Positions 35,742-46,473 of a stretch of DNA of 64,000 bases are shown piece by piece. Every line of letters begins with the position of its first letter. The first letter of the stretch is position 1. The stretch is from Hevea brasiliensis. Its lineage: Eukaryota; Streptophyta; Magnoliopsida; Malpighiales; Euphorbiaceae. The notes under the pieces were generated by a model, which was not told where the DNA came from, ran no database searches, and saw only the letters and a program-made list of their open reading frames with translations. The stretch is taken from the NCBI RefSeq assembly GCF_030052815.1, contig NC_079496.1:67941652-68005651 (forward strand). Reading direction: 5' to 3'. The position numbers and the translations under genes were made by a program.

Positions 35742-37507
35742 ACTATATTTGCCATTTAGATTGATGTTTATATGATTTAATTGTGTGTTTGATCATGAGA
35801 TCAAGAGTTTATTGCTGGTTGCAAAGTCAAAGTGGCGGTACAAATGATGAACACCATGGTGTGCATGGTTGATGCATCACAATGGTGTGCAAAGGTAAAT
35901 GGATGGTGAATGTGCAATTGTTGTATTATTTAAGATCCATTTTATGTCTAATTAAATTGTTTAATTAGAATTTTTATCACACAATTAAATTATGATTCAA
36001 ATCAGAATTTTAAAAATTGTTTGAATGTGATTCAAATCTGAATTTTAAAAGTTGTTTGAATGTGATTCAAATCTGAATTTTTAAAGTTGTTTGAATCATA
36101 TTTAAATCTGATTTTTTAAAATTGATTGAATAAAATTCAGATCTGATTTTTTAAAAAATATTTGAATGTGATTCAAATCTGATTTTTTAAAAAATGTTTG
36201 AATGTCATTCAAATCTGAATTTTTAAAGTTGTTTGAATGTGATTCAAATATGAATTTTTAAATTTGTTTGAATGAGATTCAAATCTGAATTTTTAAATTT
36301 ATTTGAATCATATTCAAATCTGGATTTTTAAGTTGAATATGAGATATTCAATTTAATTTAAGTATGTATGTTTTATTTAATTGTTAAATAGTGATATGCA
36401 TGATGGATGATCATGGACTATAAAAGACCAATGTGATTGGATTTATTTCTTTTATGTTTCTTTGGGATTGTAAATTAATTAATTTATTTTAATTTATTTT
36501 GGGCATGTATTATTAAGTTTGTAATAATTTTTGGGTTGTAATTTCATTTATTTAAGTTCTTGTAAATTCGCCTTGGTACGCCAAGGATTACTATGTAATA
36601 TTGGATTGCAAGAAGTTCAAGGAGGTCAAGAGCATTGGTGGGACCAGTGGGAGGAATTCAAGATCAAGTGTTGATTATGTACTCCTTCAGCAACTCTTGT
36701 AAAATGAATGAAATGCACCTAGGAATGCCCTGATTCAATTCTTGGTGGCTCAGAATTGAATCCCTTAGAAAGTCCATGATCATACCATATTTATTGCTTA
36801 TCCATGAATGCATGAGATGTATGGGAATGTATGCTATTATATGATATATGCATGCTAATTGGATAATGTGCAAAGTGAGACCTTAATAGTAATTAGAATG
36901 ACCATAAAATCTTCCAAATAAATGATTAAGTTGGAAATGCTATAATTAAAGTAATTATAACATAGGCCCTCCATTGGGGCAATTATTTTAAGAAAATTTA
37001 AATAGTTGCATAAGATGCAATTAATTTAAGAGATTTTCTTAAGAATAATTGTTAAGCATGAGATGTTGTAAATATGTAAATGGTTTAGTGGCCAATATTG
37101 GATGTACCTAAGGACATTAAAATTATTTGCATAATTACTGACTCAATGGGATCAACTTAACTAATGCAAGATAAGTCAATAATGGATGTACCTGAGATTT
37201 TGAGCATTAAGGGCTAGGTAAAGGATTGAACCTCACATGAGATGTGATGGGCAAAGAGTTGCTCACTTATAGTTTATTGTAATTCCAATAACGAATGTAC
37301 CTGAGGATGATCAATAGAATTATAAGAATTCAATCACCCACTAGAAATCCATCCAACTAGGATTTCCGTTTTCTACTTTGGAAGTGTAGTATTCGCTAAG
37401 TTAGTGGGAGGACCAATTTGATTAAAAGACCATAATCATTTTGGTTAATTACATGATACATTTACTAATTAATCTGGTTATTTTCTGCAGTTAATTTTCT
37501 GATAAAA
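35742..37507 (+). other. Long untranslated leader of K
   Basis: About 1.77 kb separate the primer-binding site from gag, much longer than usual for copia. It contains the 35-37-bp tandem array (35993-36335), spaced GATGTACCT or GAATGTACCT motifs near 37100, 37188 and 37275, and an acceptor-like TTATTTTCTGCAG ending at 37490 with a TACTAAT-like branch site just before it. No coding region is seen. Confidence 0.7.
35993..36335 (+). repeat. Tandem array in K leader, unit about 35-37 bp, about 10 copies
   Basis: The repeated core is GATTCAAATCTGAATTTTTA followed by AAGTTGTTTGAATGT. Each unit contains the small inverted repeat TTTGAAT-GTG-ATTCAAA. Copies vary by a few bases and by A-tract length. 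Confidence 0.9.
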
Positions 37508-38128
37508 ATGATCATAAAACAACCACCACCATCCAATATCCTTGCATGCATACTTGATCACAATAGGTTGACAGGACCTAATCTGTCTGATTGGCTAAGA
37601 AATTTGAAACTTGTCCTGAACCTTGAACATATAGGATATGTTCTAGATTCAAATGTTCCTGGTCCCTTACCTCCAGAGGCCACACAAGAGGAACATGAAA
37701 CTTTGGACAAGTGGAAGGAGCATGATATGAGAGCTAAGTGTTACATGCTTACTTCCATGAGTAATGAGTTACAGAAGCAACATGAGAACATGCAGAGTGC
37801 GAGTGAGATCCTCCTTCACCTACAAGAGTTGTATGGTGAGCACAGCAGGAATGCTAGGTATGAGATATCTAGGCAGCTGTTCTGCATGAGGATGTCTGAG
37901 GGACAGAATGTTGGGGATCATGTCCACAAGATGATTCGGCTGATTGAGCAGTTGGAACATCTTGACTTCAACATGGATTTCCAACTACAGATGGATTTGA
38001 TCCTTCAGTCCCTTCCTGGGTCTTTTGGGAAATTTTGTGACAAATTTCCATATGACTCAACAGGAATGCACCTTAGCTGGTTTACTCAACAGGCTGGTTA
38101 TTGCCCAAAAGAATATGCCAGGCAATAA
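37508..38128 (+). CDS. gag: K gag (UBN2-type capsid), 206 codons before a frame break
   Basis: This open frame starts MIIKQPPPSNIL 18 nt after an acceptor-like AG. It shows the copia gag pattern: LTGPNLSDWLRNLKLVL near the N-terminus, a DMRAKCYMLTSMSNEL helix, ILLHLQELYGEHSR, and FCMRMSEGQNVGDHVHKM. It forms the copia particle. Near 38098 the frame is lost; the natural continuation (LLNRLVIAQKNM, then lysine-rich sequence) lies in another frame at 38070-38290. The usual zinc knuckle follows there but is cut after CFHCQ. Confidence 0.85.
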   Translation: MIIKQPPPSNILACILDHNRLTGPNLSDWLRNLKLVLNLEHIGYVLDSNVPGPLPPEATQEEHETLDKWKEHDMRAKCYMLTSMSNELQKQHENMQSASEILLHLQELYGEHSRNARYEISRQLFCMRMSEGQNVGDHVHKMIRLIEQLEHLDFNMDFQLQMDLILQSLPGSFGKFCDKFPYDSTGMHLSWFTQQAGYCPKEYARQ

Positions 38129-38274
38129 AGGAAAAGAGGTAGCTTTGGTTGCATCTTCTTCTGCTGGAAAGTCCAACAAGAAAAAGGGCAATAAGAAAAA
38201 GAAACCTCAGATTCCTGGTCCTTCTAAGAAAATAGCTAAACAGAAAAGGAAGACTAAAGTTGATGAAGGCAAAG

Positions 38275-38366
38275 GAAAGTGTTTCCACTGCCAACAGGAA
38301 AGTGTTTCCATTGCCAATAAGAAAGTGTTTCCATTACCAGTAAGAAAGTGTTTCCACCGCGCAGTA
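38275..38366 (+). repeat. Four 23-bp tandem repeats replacing the K zinc knuckle
   Basis: Units starting GAAAGTGTTTCCA occur at 38275, 38298, 38321 and 38344. The repeat arises from the codons for KCFHC; each added 23-bp unit shifts the frame. The second half of the CCHC motif and all of protease are missing after it. Confidence 0.88.
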
Positions 38367-38399
38367 TAGCAATCTAAATGAAAGCAATGCCGTGGTTCA

Positions 38400-39400
38400 A
38401 AACAACTCAAGTTCAAAATATATTTGGCACTTAAGGTTATGTCATGTTGCAGAAGATAGGATTACAAAATTGGAGAGAATGGGGATTCTATCCTTATTGG
38501 ACTCTGAGCCTACTCCAACTTGTGAATCTTGCCTTGAGGCAAAATGACTAGATCACCCTTTATTGGACAGGCTAAGAGTGAAAATATTTTGGAGCTAATA
38601 CATAGTGATGTATGTGGTCCATTTAAAGAAATGGCTAGAGGGGCTTTCATTATTTTATTACCTTTATCGATGATAAATCAAGGTTTGGGTATTTGTATTT
38701 GATGAAATACAAACATGAATCTTTGAAAAGTTCAAAGAATTTAAATCAAGTAGAAAATCAAACAGAAAGAATATTAAAGCTCTTCGATCGATCGTGGAGG
38801 TGAATATTTGAGTCGAATTTGATGAATACTTGAGAGAGCATGGCATTGTTTCTCACCGACTCTCCAGAACGCCACAAATTGAATGGTGTATCTGAAGGAG
38901 AAATCGTACTATTGGATATGGTACGTAGTATGATGAGCTATACCGATATGCTAATCTCCTTTGGGGATTTGCATTAGAATCACTTTGTATATTCCGAATA
39001 GGATTCCATCAAAATCAGTTTCTTCCACACCTTATGAGATATGGCATGGAAGAAAACCAAGTCTTAAGCATGTTAAGATTTGGGATTGTCCAGCTTATAT
39101 CAAAAAGCTGAACACTGATAAATTGGAGACCAGATCAGAAAAGGTCGATTTGTTGGATATCCAAAAGATAGTTTTGGATATTATTTTTATTTGCCTACTT
39201 CACAAAAGGTTGTGATAAGTAGAGATGCCACATTTCTTCAACAACAGTTTGTTCAAGAAGGAGGCAAAGGAAGGCAAATAGAGTTAGAATTGAGAATTCG
39301 ACCAACCATCAGATCGATGGATATAGATCCATCTAGTCAACCAATACCCGTTGATGAAACATCTACACTGTTCCTCGTAGAACAACTGCAGTATCTCACC
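38400..39400 (+). pseudogene. pol: K pol: GAG-pre-integrase and integrase, fragmented
   Basis: Across several frames I read WHLRLCHVAEDRI with CESCLE (GAG-pre-integrase zinc binding), ELIHSDVCGPF (first catalytic D), YFITFIDD, IKALRSDRGGEYLS (second D), and SSTPYEIWHGRKPSLKHVKIW. The expected catalytic glutamate segment near 38880 is scrambled (TPQIEW then a stop). A base is missing near 38545 and further shifts occur near 38640 and 39160. No active integrase can be made. Confidence 0.88.
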
Positions 39401-39405
39401 CACCA

Positions 39406-40745
39406 GTGAGATATGGTTTTCTTCATGAAGAAGAACAAGAGTTGTCTACTCATGAAGAAGTAGATCATGGAGATGATCCACTTACCTATGAAGAAGCTAT
39501 ATCAGATATAGACTCTTCAAAATGGATTGATGCTATGAAATCCGAGATTGATTCCATGTATAAGAATCAAGTTTGGGATCTTGTTGACCCACCAAGGTAT
39601 TATACCTATAAGGAACAAATGGGTTTTCAAGAAGAAAATTGGTTCGATGGAAAGGTAGAGACCTATAAGGCAAGGCTAGTAGCGAAAGGGTTTCGCCAAA
39701 GGCAAGGAATCGACTATGAGGAGACTTTCTCACTGCCATGCTTAAATCAATTAGGATTTTATTAGCAATAGCTGCACTATGATTATGAGATTTGGCGGAT
39801 GGATGTCAAAATGCCTTTTCTCAATGGATACATTGAAGAAAACATTTTCATGGAACAACCTAAGGGATTTGAATCCCAAGATGGTTCCAAGGTATGCAAG
39901 CTAAAGCGATCCATTTATGGGTTGAAACAAGCTTCGAGGAGTTGGAACATTCGTTTTGATGAAGCCATTAAATCCTTTGGTTTTATCAAAAATGAGGATG
40001 AGCCATGTGTATATAAGAAGGTTAGTGACAGTGCTATCACTTTCCTTGTCTTATATGTGGATGACATACTGTTGATGGGTAATGACACAGGTATGTTGAC
40101 AACTATAAAGGTATGGTTGTCAAATACATTCTCCATGAAAGACTTAGGGGAGGCAACCTATATTCTTGGGATTCGCATCTATAGAGATAGAGCGAAAAGA
40201 ATAATTGGTTTATCCCAAAGTCTATACTTGGAAAAGGTGTTAAAGAGGTTTAACATGCTTGATTCCGAGAGAGGATTGTTACCAGTGAGACATGGTATCC
40301 ATCTTTCTAAAGAGATGTCTCCAAAGACACCTGAAGAAAGAGATAAGATGGCCAGGATTCCATATGCTTCGGCTATTGGAAGTATAATGTATGCAATGTT
40401 GTGTACTAGGCTGGATATCGCATATGCTATTAGTTTGACTAGCAGGCATCAATCCAATCCAGGTTTGGAACACTGGATAGCTGTCAAGAATATCCTTAAG
40501 TACTTGAGAAGAACTAAGGATTTATTCTTGATTTGTGGAGGTGGAGACTTGCAATTGGATGGTTATACTGATTCTGATTTCCAATCAGATATTGATGATA
40601 GAAACTCTACCTCTAGATATGTGTTCATTTGTAATGGAGGTGCAGTCAGTTGGAAGAGTTCCAAACAGAGCACGACTGCAGATTCCACTACAGAGGCTGA
40701 GTATATTCTTGCATCGATGTCGCAAAGGAAGTCATTTGGATAAAG
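39406..40745 (+). pseudogene. pol: K pol: reverse transcriptase and RNase H
   Basis: It begins with DPLTYEEAISDIDSSKW and ARLVAKGFRQRQGIDYEETF; the frame breaks at about 39735-39798. The second block (39799-40743) is open for 314 codons: MDVKMPFLNGYIEENIFMEQ, CKLKRSIYGLKQASRSWN, YVDDILLMGND (catalytic box), MKDLGEATYILGI, then RNase H with DGYTDSDFQSD and TEAEYI. Stops follow from 40743, though decayed codons of the terminal region continue to about 41040. The YVDD block is the best-preserved part of K. Confidence 0.92.
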
Positions 40746-41051
40746 AAGTTCGTGATGAGAACTTACAGTAGTTCCTTCCATTGAGTCGGCCAGTTCCACT
40801 ACCTTTGTGACAACAATGGAGCAGCGATCATCTGAGCTAAGGAACTAAGGTCTCACCCAAAATCCAAACACATAGAAAGGCACTACCACATTATCAGACA
40901 TATAGTTGGGCAAAGGCAATATAGCCATGAAGAAAAATAACATCAGCTGAAAAAATTCAGCTGATCCATGCACTAAGCCTTTGTCACAAGCTCAGTTAGA
41001 CTGACATCTTGAGAATGGGTCTAAGGTATTATAATGAATGGCTCTAGTGCT

Positions 41052-41061
41052 AGTGGGAGAT
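41052..41061 (+). other. Polypurine tract of K
   Basis: AGTGGGAGAT lies directly before the 3' LTR start TGTTAGTAG, a common copia arrangement. Confidence 0.88.
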
Positions 41062-43168
41062 TGTTAGTAGTATGCCCTAGAGCATATCATTTAGTATGTA
41101 TCTTGTATATATTTTTATTAATAAAAGGCATTTCCACTTTTCCGTTTACATAATATATTTATGTGTAATGGAAAAGGTCCATTGATATTTTGTTAGAAAT
41201 ATTATTCTTAAGTTGTTAAGAATATGAGTGACAATATTTCTAGCACAAAGTATCATAAATAGGTTCACAATCGAGGATACTTCATAATAAGGACATGACT
41301 TATCCAGAAAGATTGTATTCATGTTTGTTCCCAAGTTATTTATATGAGATATAAATAAGATGGAATGGTGAGTCTCATGCCATATGACAAACATGATAGG
41401 CACTTATAAATGATAAGTAGGCCAAACCAGTGACACTTATGACAAGCACATGGATTTTACTCTTGTCAATGTTTTGTCATAAATCATATCAGTGCATATA
41501 ATCTTTAGACCTGAGATAGCACAGTTATCTTGTATATAGGTAGTTTGAGTTTGATACTGCTTTCATACTTGTCGTGTATGGGTATATGGGCATGTGTTGG
41601 CTCCTACTAGTTATATATGGAGGTAGGTGTTGATCAAGATGGAATCTATTCCTCTAAGTAAATAGAGATAAAATCCTATGTTCATTTAATTGTTCTTGAT
41701 GTTTCAAGTTCCTGACCAGGACAGATAGATTTATTCAGAAAAGAGTTTCTGATGAGAAAATCTTTTTAATCAAGAACTGGAATTAAAAGAGAACATAATA
41801 TTCATAGCAAATGGAGTCTGACATAAACCATGACTCCAGCTTGAGTTGGGATTTTGTAACAGAGAGATTCTAGTGCATGATGACATATGATTATAGGTTC
41901 ATTTAAGGTAAACCTTATTACTAATTGGGTGGCCATGGCATGCTATGCTAGGTGTTAACCATGGTCTATGAGGTTCATAAAATGATTTAGAGAAATCATT
42001 TATGGTAAGAAAGAGTTCTGATGATATTAATAGTTGATATCATGTCTCATTGCCAATTAGTGATGAGCCTAGTAAGTCACACACATACACAAGTTATCAC
42101 CTAATTAAATATGATTTAATTAATTAATTAAAGAGTTTAATTGATTAATTAAATATGTTTGGTTTGCAATTAGATTGCAAAGTCCCTAGCATGACTTGAA
42201 ACCAAATCTAGATTATTGGATGTATAATATAAGTTAAATTTATATTTAAAGTGTTTAAATATGAATTTAATTAATGAGAAATTAATTAATAGAGATTAAT
42301 TAATTAATTTATATTTGATATAAATTAATTAGAAGAAGAAAAATAATTATTTTGGGTTGAGAACTCAAAATTAAGACACAGGGGCATTTTGGTCATTTTG
42401 CAGTGTGACACGTGGCACCATGAGATGGTGACACATGGCATAACACATAAGCTTGCCAAATGTTTTTTTAAATCATGTAAGATGATTAAAATCAAGATTA
42501 AATATAGGTTTGACACTTGGCACAATATGATTGGGTCACTTAAACCTAGAGCTAATCAAAGGGTGACATGTGGCAAGGGTTTAATGTGTTAACCTAGCTA
42601 TTTAAGTGTTGTTATGAGAAAATAAAACACAACCAGCAGCCACACTCCTTTGTCACGGCATTTTGAGGGTTTTTATCTCTTCTTCTTCATCTCTTATCAA
42701 TTCAAAGAGATTAGCCATCAATCTCTTGAATTAAGAACACTAGGAATTGTTTCTAGTGTCCTGTTTACATCTCTAATCTCTTAAAAGGCAGAACTTGAAT
42801 TTCTAATTAATAGAAAAGGCTTTAGAAGCTGTTCAAGGACTGCCATAGGTGTTCTTGGTGTGGACAAGCTAGAGGGACAACATCTGGTGTCGTGAAGACG
42901 AATCTCAAAGGCGCAGACACACTGCAGTGCATCAAGAGGTTAGTGTAATCGTTCTTGATTTAATCTAGGGTTCTAAAATTAATCTGATTAATTTTAAAAT
43001 CTTAAATGACAAATACAGATCCAAAAACATATTAAAAGAGTTTTAATATGTTGTTTATCATTGAAATCAAAAAGATAAAAATAAATCTTGCATGATGCAT
43101 GTGACCCTAGGTGAAAATTTTTGAATTCAATGGTATAAACTTGTGTTTTTCACGCTTCCGTTCCTTCA
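41062..43168 (+). mobile_element. 3' LTR of K, 2107 bp
   Basis: It starts TGTTAGTAGTATGCC, ends CTTCCGTTCCTTCA and aligns end to end with 33618-35726. The first TGACACGTGGCA of the enhancer cluster is at 42406-42417. Visible differences are mostly single bases, plus a short change at 41571 against 34128. No coding region is seen. Confidence 0.95.
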
Positions 43169-44715
43169 ATGCCAACTTGTGAAAAGGGTAAATTGCATTA
43201 TATTGACAACATATTGAATTGTAAATTGTGACATGTGATGCTAGAACCAACCTATCCATGATGCATAAAAAGGTCAATAATTTTATTGACCAGTGAAAAG
43301 CATAAAGATGTATAAACCCTATGAATAAAGAATTAAATATGTAATATTGTAATATGCCCTAATTTGCCTAGTTGACTAGTTTGGATAGGTTGGCATGCCA
43401 ATAGGATTCTGACAGCTGTTCTGTAAATGACTTTACGTCATACTGTGTTTTATGGCTTAATATGCCATACTATGATCTTAATAGCCTATGGCTATATAGA
43501 TTGTGTTATTATACTCGGCTTAATGCCTGATTGATTATATGGCTTTTTAGCCACACTATTTGCACACCGGGAGACACTTTGTGACCGATGGTCTGACGGC
43601 CCGAGGTACTAGATACCCAGTGCTAGTATATCCATTTATCCAGTCTGGTCAGTGTATAGGCTACACGGGCAGTCAATTAAAATATTATTCAATTCAAGCA
43701 ATTAAGTTAAGTTAAGTATAATGAAATTTCAGTATAATTAAGTTAAGTATTGAATGAATGAGTAAAAGAGATTAGCAAAAGAAACATAACAAAAATATAA
43801 ATTGCAGAACCGTAGAGACTTGAAATACAATACAGTTAGAATAATTTGTATACTGGGTAGTATTACTGAAAAGTTATAAACTAAGCACTTCCAAAGAGGA
43901 ACAAACTATTATATGAGATAGTTGATGCTAGAAATACCATACCAAATTAAATTGATTCATGAGTATCTGAATTATGATTTATTTCTTTCTTTACCTGTAT
44001 ATATTATTTCTTGTTATATTATTGCACCACTAAGCAGAAATGCTTAGCGCGATGGAATTGCTTCCTCGCAGTATCAAGGTAAAACCAGATGGTATCAACC
44101 GAGATTTTTGGAGTCGGACTGCGAAGTGTCAGAAGAGTTCAAGATTGTCACCTCCTCAGCAATGCATGTAGATAGGGCTCATTTTATACATGTTATGTAT
44201 ATTGTTCATTCCTAGCACATTGTAAATTATTTGTATATCTTGTACAAAATAAACTCATGTAATTAACCTATGAATTATGGAAGCTACTCAAAGTAAGTAT
44301 TTTAATATGTGAATTGAATTTGAGTTATAATGAGATTGTACTTGTGAATATTGAGATGTTGAAAATCTGATGAGATTTCTGAGAAATCTGGATACTGTAT
44401 TGAGATACATTATGTTTGAAAATTTTTGAGACTATTAAGTTTGAGAAATTGAGTATATATTGAAATTGTTTTTGGCAGGTTCAGAAGAACTGTTAATCCA
44501 AATTACAGTCGGCACGTTGCCAGATTATCGTTAAAATTTTTGAAATTTCCAAATTAGTCAGATTTTGATAAACAGTAAAAATAGCCTAAACCTCAAATAA
44601 AGTTTTTGAACAAGTAAATCTAGAACTATAATGAAATCAGATAAGATCAGGTGCTCCGGCATGCCGTGTAGCACGCCTTGCTCAGCTACACTGTAGACTG
44701 GTGAGGGGTGTTACA

Positions 44716-45655
44716 CATTTACACAGACCACAAAAGCCTGAAATACTTGCCAACCCAAAAGGAGCTCAACCTTAGACAGAGACGATGGATTGAGCTCCTG
44801 AAGGTCTATGATTGTGTAATTGACTACCATCCTGGGAAAGCAAATGTAGTTGCAGATGCTTTGAGCAGAAAATCCATCACAGCTTTGAGATTATTGAATG
44901 CCTGTCTAACTTTGGTTCGAGATGGAGCTATTTTGGCTGAGTTGCAAGTGAGGCCAAACCTGTTACAGCAGATTTTGGATGGGCAGAAGGTAGATGAAAA
45001 GTTAATGGCTATTGTGAGCCAAATCTCAGGGGGAAAAGTAACTGACTATGAGGTAAAAACAAATGGGTGTCTGTACTACAAAGGAAGAGTATGTGTACCA
45101 GATAATGGGGAATTAAAAGCCAGTATTCTGAAAGAGGCACATGCCAGTGTTTATGCTATGCACCCAGGAAGTACAAAGATGTATCATGATATGAAGCTTC
45201 AGTATTGGTGGCCTGGTATGAAGAAGGACATAGCTGACTATGTGACTAAATGCTTGACATGTCAGCAAGTCAAGGCAGAACATCAAGTTCCATCAGGTTT
45301 GCTACAGCCTATACACACACCTGAATGGAAATGGGATCGGGTGACCATGGATTTTGTGAGTGGTCTACCTCTCACCCAGAAGAGACATGATGCAGTATGG
45401 GTGATAGTAGATAGATTGACGAAGTCAGCACACTTTCTGCCAGTTAGGACTAACTACTCACTGGAGAAGTTAGCAGAATTATATATCAGTGAGATAGTTA
45501 GACTGCATGGAATTGCACTTTCCATCATATCTGATCAACACCCAAGGTTTACAACGAGATTTTGGAAGAAGTTGCATGAGTCCTTGGGTACACAACTCCA
45601 CTTCAGCACATCTTTACATCCTCAGACGAATGGGCAATTAGAAAGAGTAATCTAG
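44716..45655 (+). pseudogene. pol: RLG-1 pol: RNase H end and integrase catalytic core (exon 1 of integrase)
   Basis: It is open for over 300 codons in one frame. It shows [33 protein letters not shown], the HHCC zinc-binding region ([19 protein letters not shown]), the core [12 protein letters not shown] (first D), [12 protein letters not shown] (second D kept, the usual RD changed to QH), and [12 protein letters not shown] (catalytic E kept). It ends in TAG at 45653-45655 where related copies have a glutamine codon, immediately followed by a GTAAAC donor-like site. Confidence 0.92.
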
Positions 45656-45729
45656 GTAAACAATTGAATCAATTGAATTAATACAAATATTGAATTAAAA
45701 TGATAATAATAACATGAAATATATGTCAG
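45656..45729 (+). other. Putative 74-bp intron in RLG-1 integrase
   Basis: GTAAAC...TATATGTCAG interrupts the integrase reading exactly between codons (phase 0). The flanking coding sequence resumes as VLEDMMRSCVIEFEGSW. The segment is AT-rich and full of stops. Element G has a 77-bp non-coding insert at the same codon boundary (52010-52086). Confidence 0.72.
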
Positions 45730-46473
45730 GTCCTTGAGGATATGATGAGGAGTTGTGTCATTGAGTTTGAGGGAAGTTGGGATAGATACCTCCCATAGGC
45801 AGAATTTTCATACAACAATAGCTACCAAGCTAGTATCCAAATGGCCCCGTATGAAACACTGTATGGGAGGAAATGTAGAACTCCAGTGTGCTGGACTGAA
45901 TTGGGCGAAGACAAACTGGTAGGACCAGACTTAGTGAAACAGACTGAGGAGAAAGTAAAACTAATCAAAGCCAATTTGAAGGTTGCCTCAGATAGACAAA
46001 AATCTTATGCCGACCTGAAGAGAAAAGAAATAGAATATGCGGTTGGCGACAAAGTGTTCCTCAAGGTGTCACCATGGAAGAAGGTATTGAGGTTTGGAAG
46101 AAAAGGTAAGTTAAGCACTAGGTTCATTGGCCCATATGAAGTCATTGAACGTGTGGGTCCAGTGGCCTATAGGCTAGCTTTACCACCAGAACTGGACAAG
46201 ATCCACAATGTGTTCCACGTGTCTATGCTAAGAAGATACCGCTCAGATCCTTCACATGTCATCTCCATGGAAGAAATTGAAGTACAACCGGATTTGACAT
46301 ATGAAGAAGAACCTATACGGATCCTGGCTCGGGAAGTGAAAGAGTTGAGGAATAAGCAGATTCCACTGGTGAAAGTGCTTTGGAGGCACCACAACATTGA
46401 AGAGGCAACTTGGGAAAGTGAAGAGACGATGAGGCAACAGTTCCCTCAACTGTTTGCATCAGGTAAATTTTGA
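45730..46473 (+). pseudogene. pol: RLG-1 pol: integrase C-terminus, GPY/F module and chromodomain-like tail
   Basis: It begins VLEDMMRSC, has a TAG near 45797, then is open from 45841 for 210 codons: MAPYETLYGRKCRTPVCW, VGDKVFLKVSPWKKV, RFIGPYEVIERVGPVAYRL (GPY/F module), HNVFHVSMLRRY, and a chromodomain-like end (REVKELRNKQIPLVKVLW, then EATWESEETMRQ). In chromoviruses such tails direct insertion to heterochromatin. It ends FASGKF, then a stop. Confidence 0.92.

Larger units (their letters stand above)
33618..43168 (+). mobile_element. Ty1/copia element K, 9551 bp, defective
   Basis: It has two LTRs of about 2.1 kb, a primer-binding site, gag, and pol in copia order (integrase before reverse transcriptase and RNase H), a purine tract (41052-41061) and a perfect TSD. 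LTRs above 2 kb are long for copia. By eye I count about 20 differences between the LTRs (around 1%), so it is the youngest layer seen. Protease is missing and pol is full of frame breaks. The lineage is uncertain; the RT motifs would fit the Tork/Angela/TAR group. Confidence 0.93.
33613..43173. repeat. Target-site duplication ATGCC flanking copia element K
   Basis: ATGCC at 33613-33617 and at 43169-43173, immediately outside the two K LTRs. The flanks are continuous LTR S sequence. Confidence 0.95.
30890..44715 (+). mobile_element. Solo LTR S (about 4.27 kb), split by copia element K
   Basis: It starts TGTAACATCCCC and ends GAGGGGTGTTACA with TSD CATTT. Its left part is 30890-33617 and its right part 43174-44715. 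There is no internal region of its own, so it is a solo LTR of a plus-strand Ty3/gypsy family related to LTR C. It holds GTTAGTG at 31757, modules at about 32577, 32770, 32992 and 33415 (one more than other families), a short TGACCTAAAA triplet repeat near 32932-32960, and the stem-loop at 44030-44047. No coding region is seen. Confidence 0.92.
30885..44720. repeat. Target-site duplication CATTT flanking solo LTR S
   Basis: CATTT at 30885-30889 and at 44716-44720, directly outside the TG...CA ends of S, in the middle of RNase H codons that read through once S and one CATTT are removed. Confidence 0.95.

Noticed and set aside
35993..36335. CRISPR-like repeat
   Set aside because: Contiguous imperfect units without spacers in a retrotransposon leader.
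37508..40745. Open frames of 206 and 314 codons that could be host genes
   Set aside because: Motifs (UBN2-type gag, YVDD reverse transcriptase, RNase H) and flanking LTRs with TSD ATGCC show that they are copia gag-pol.
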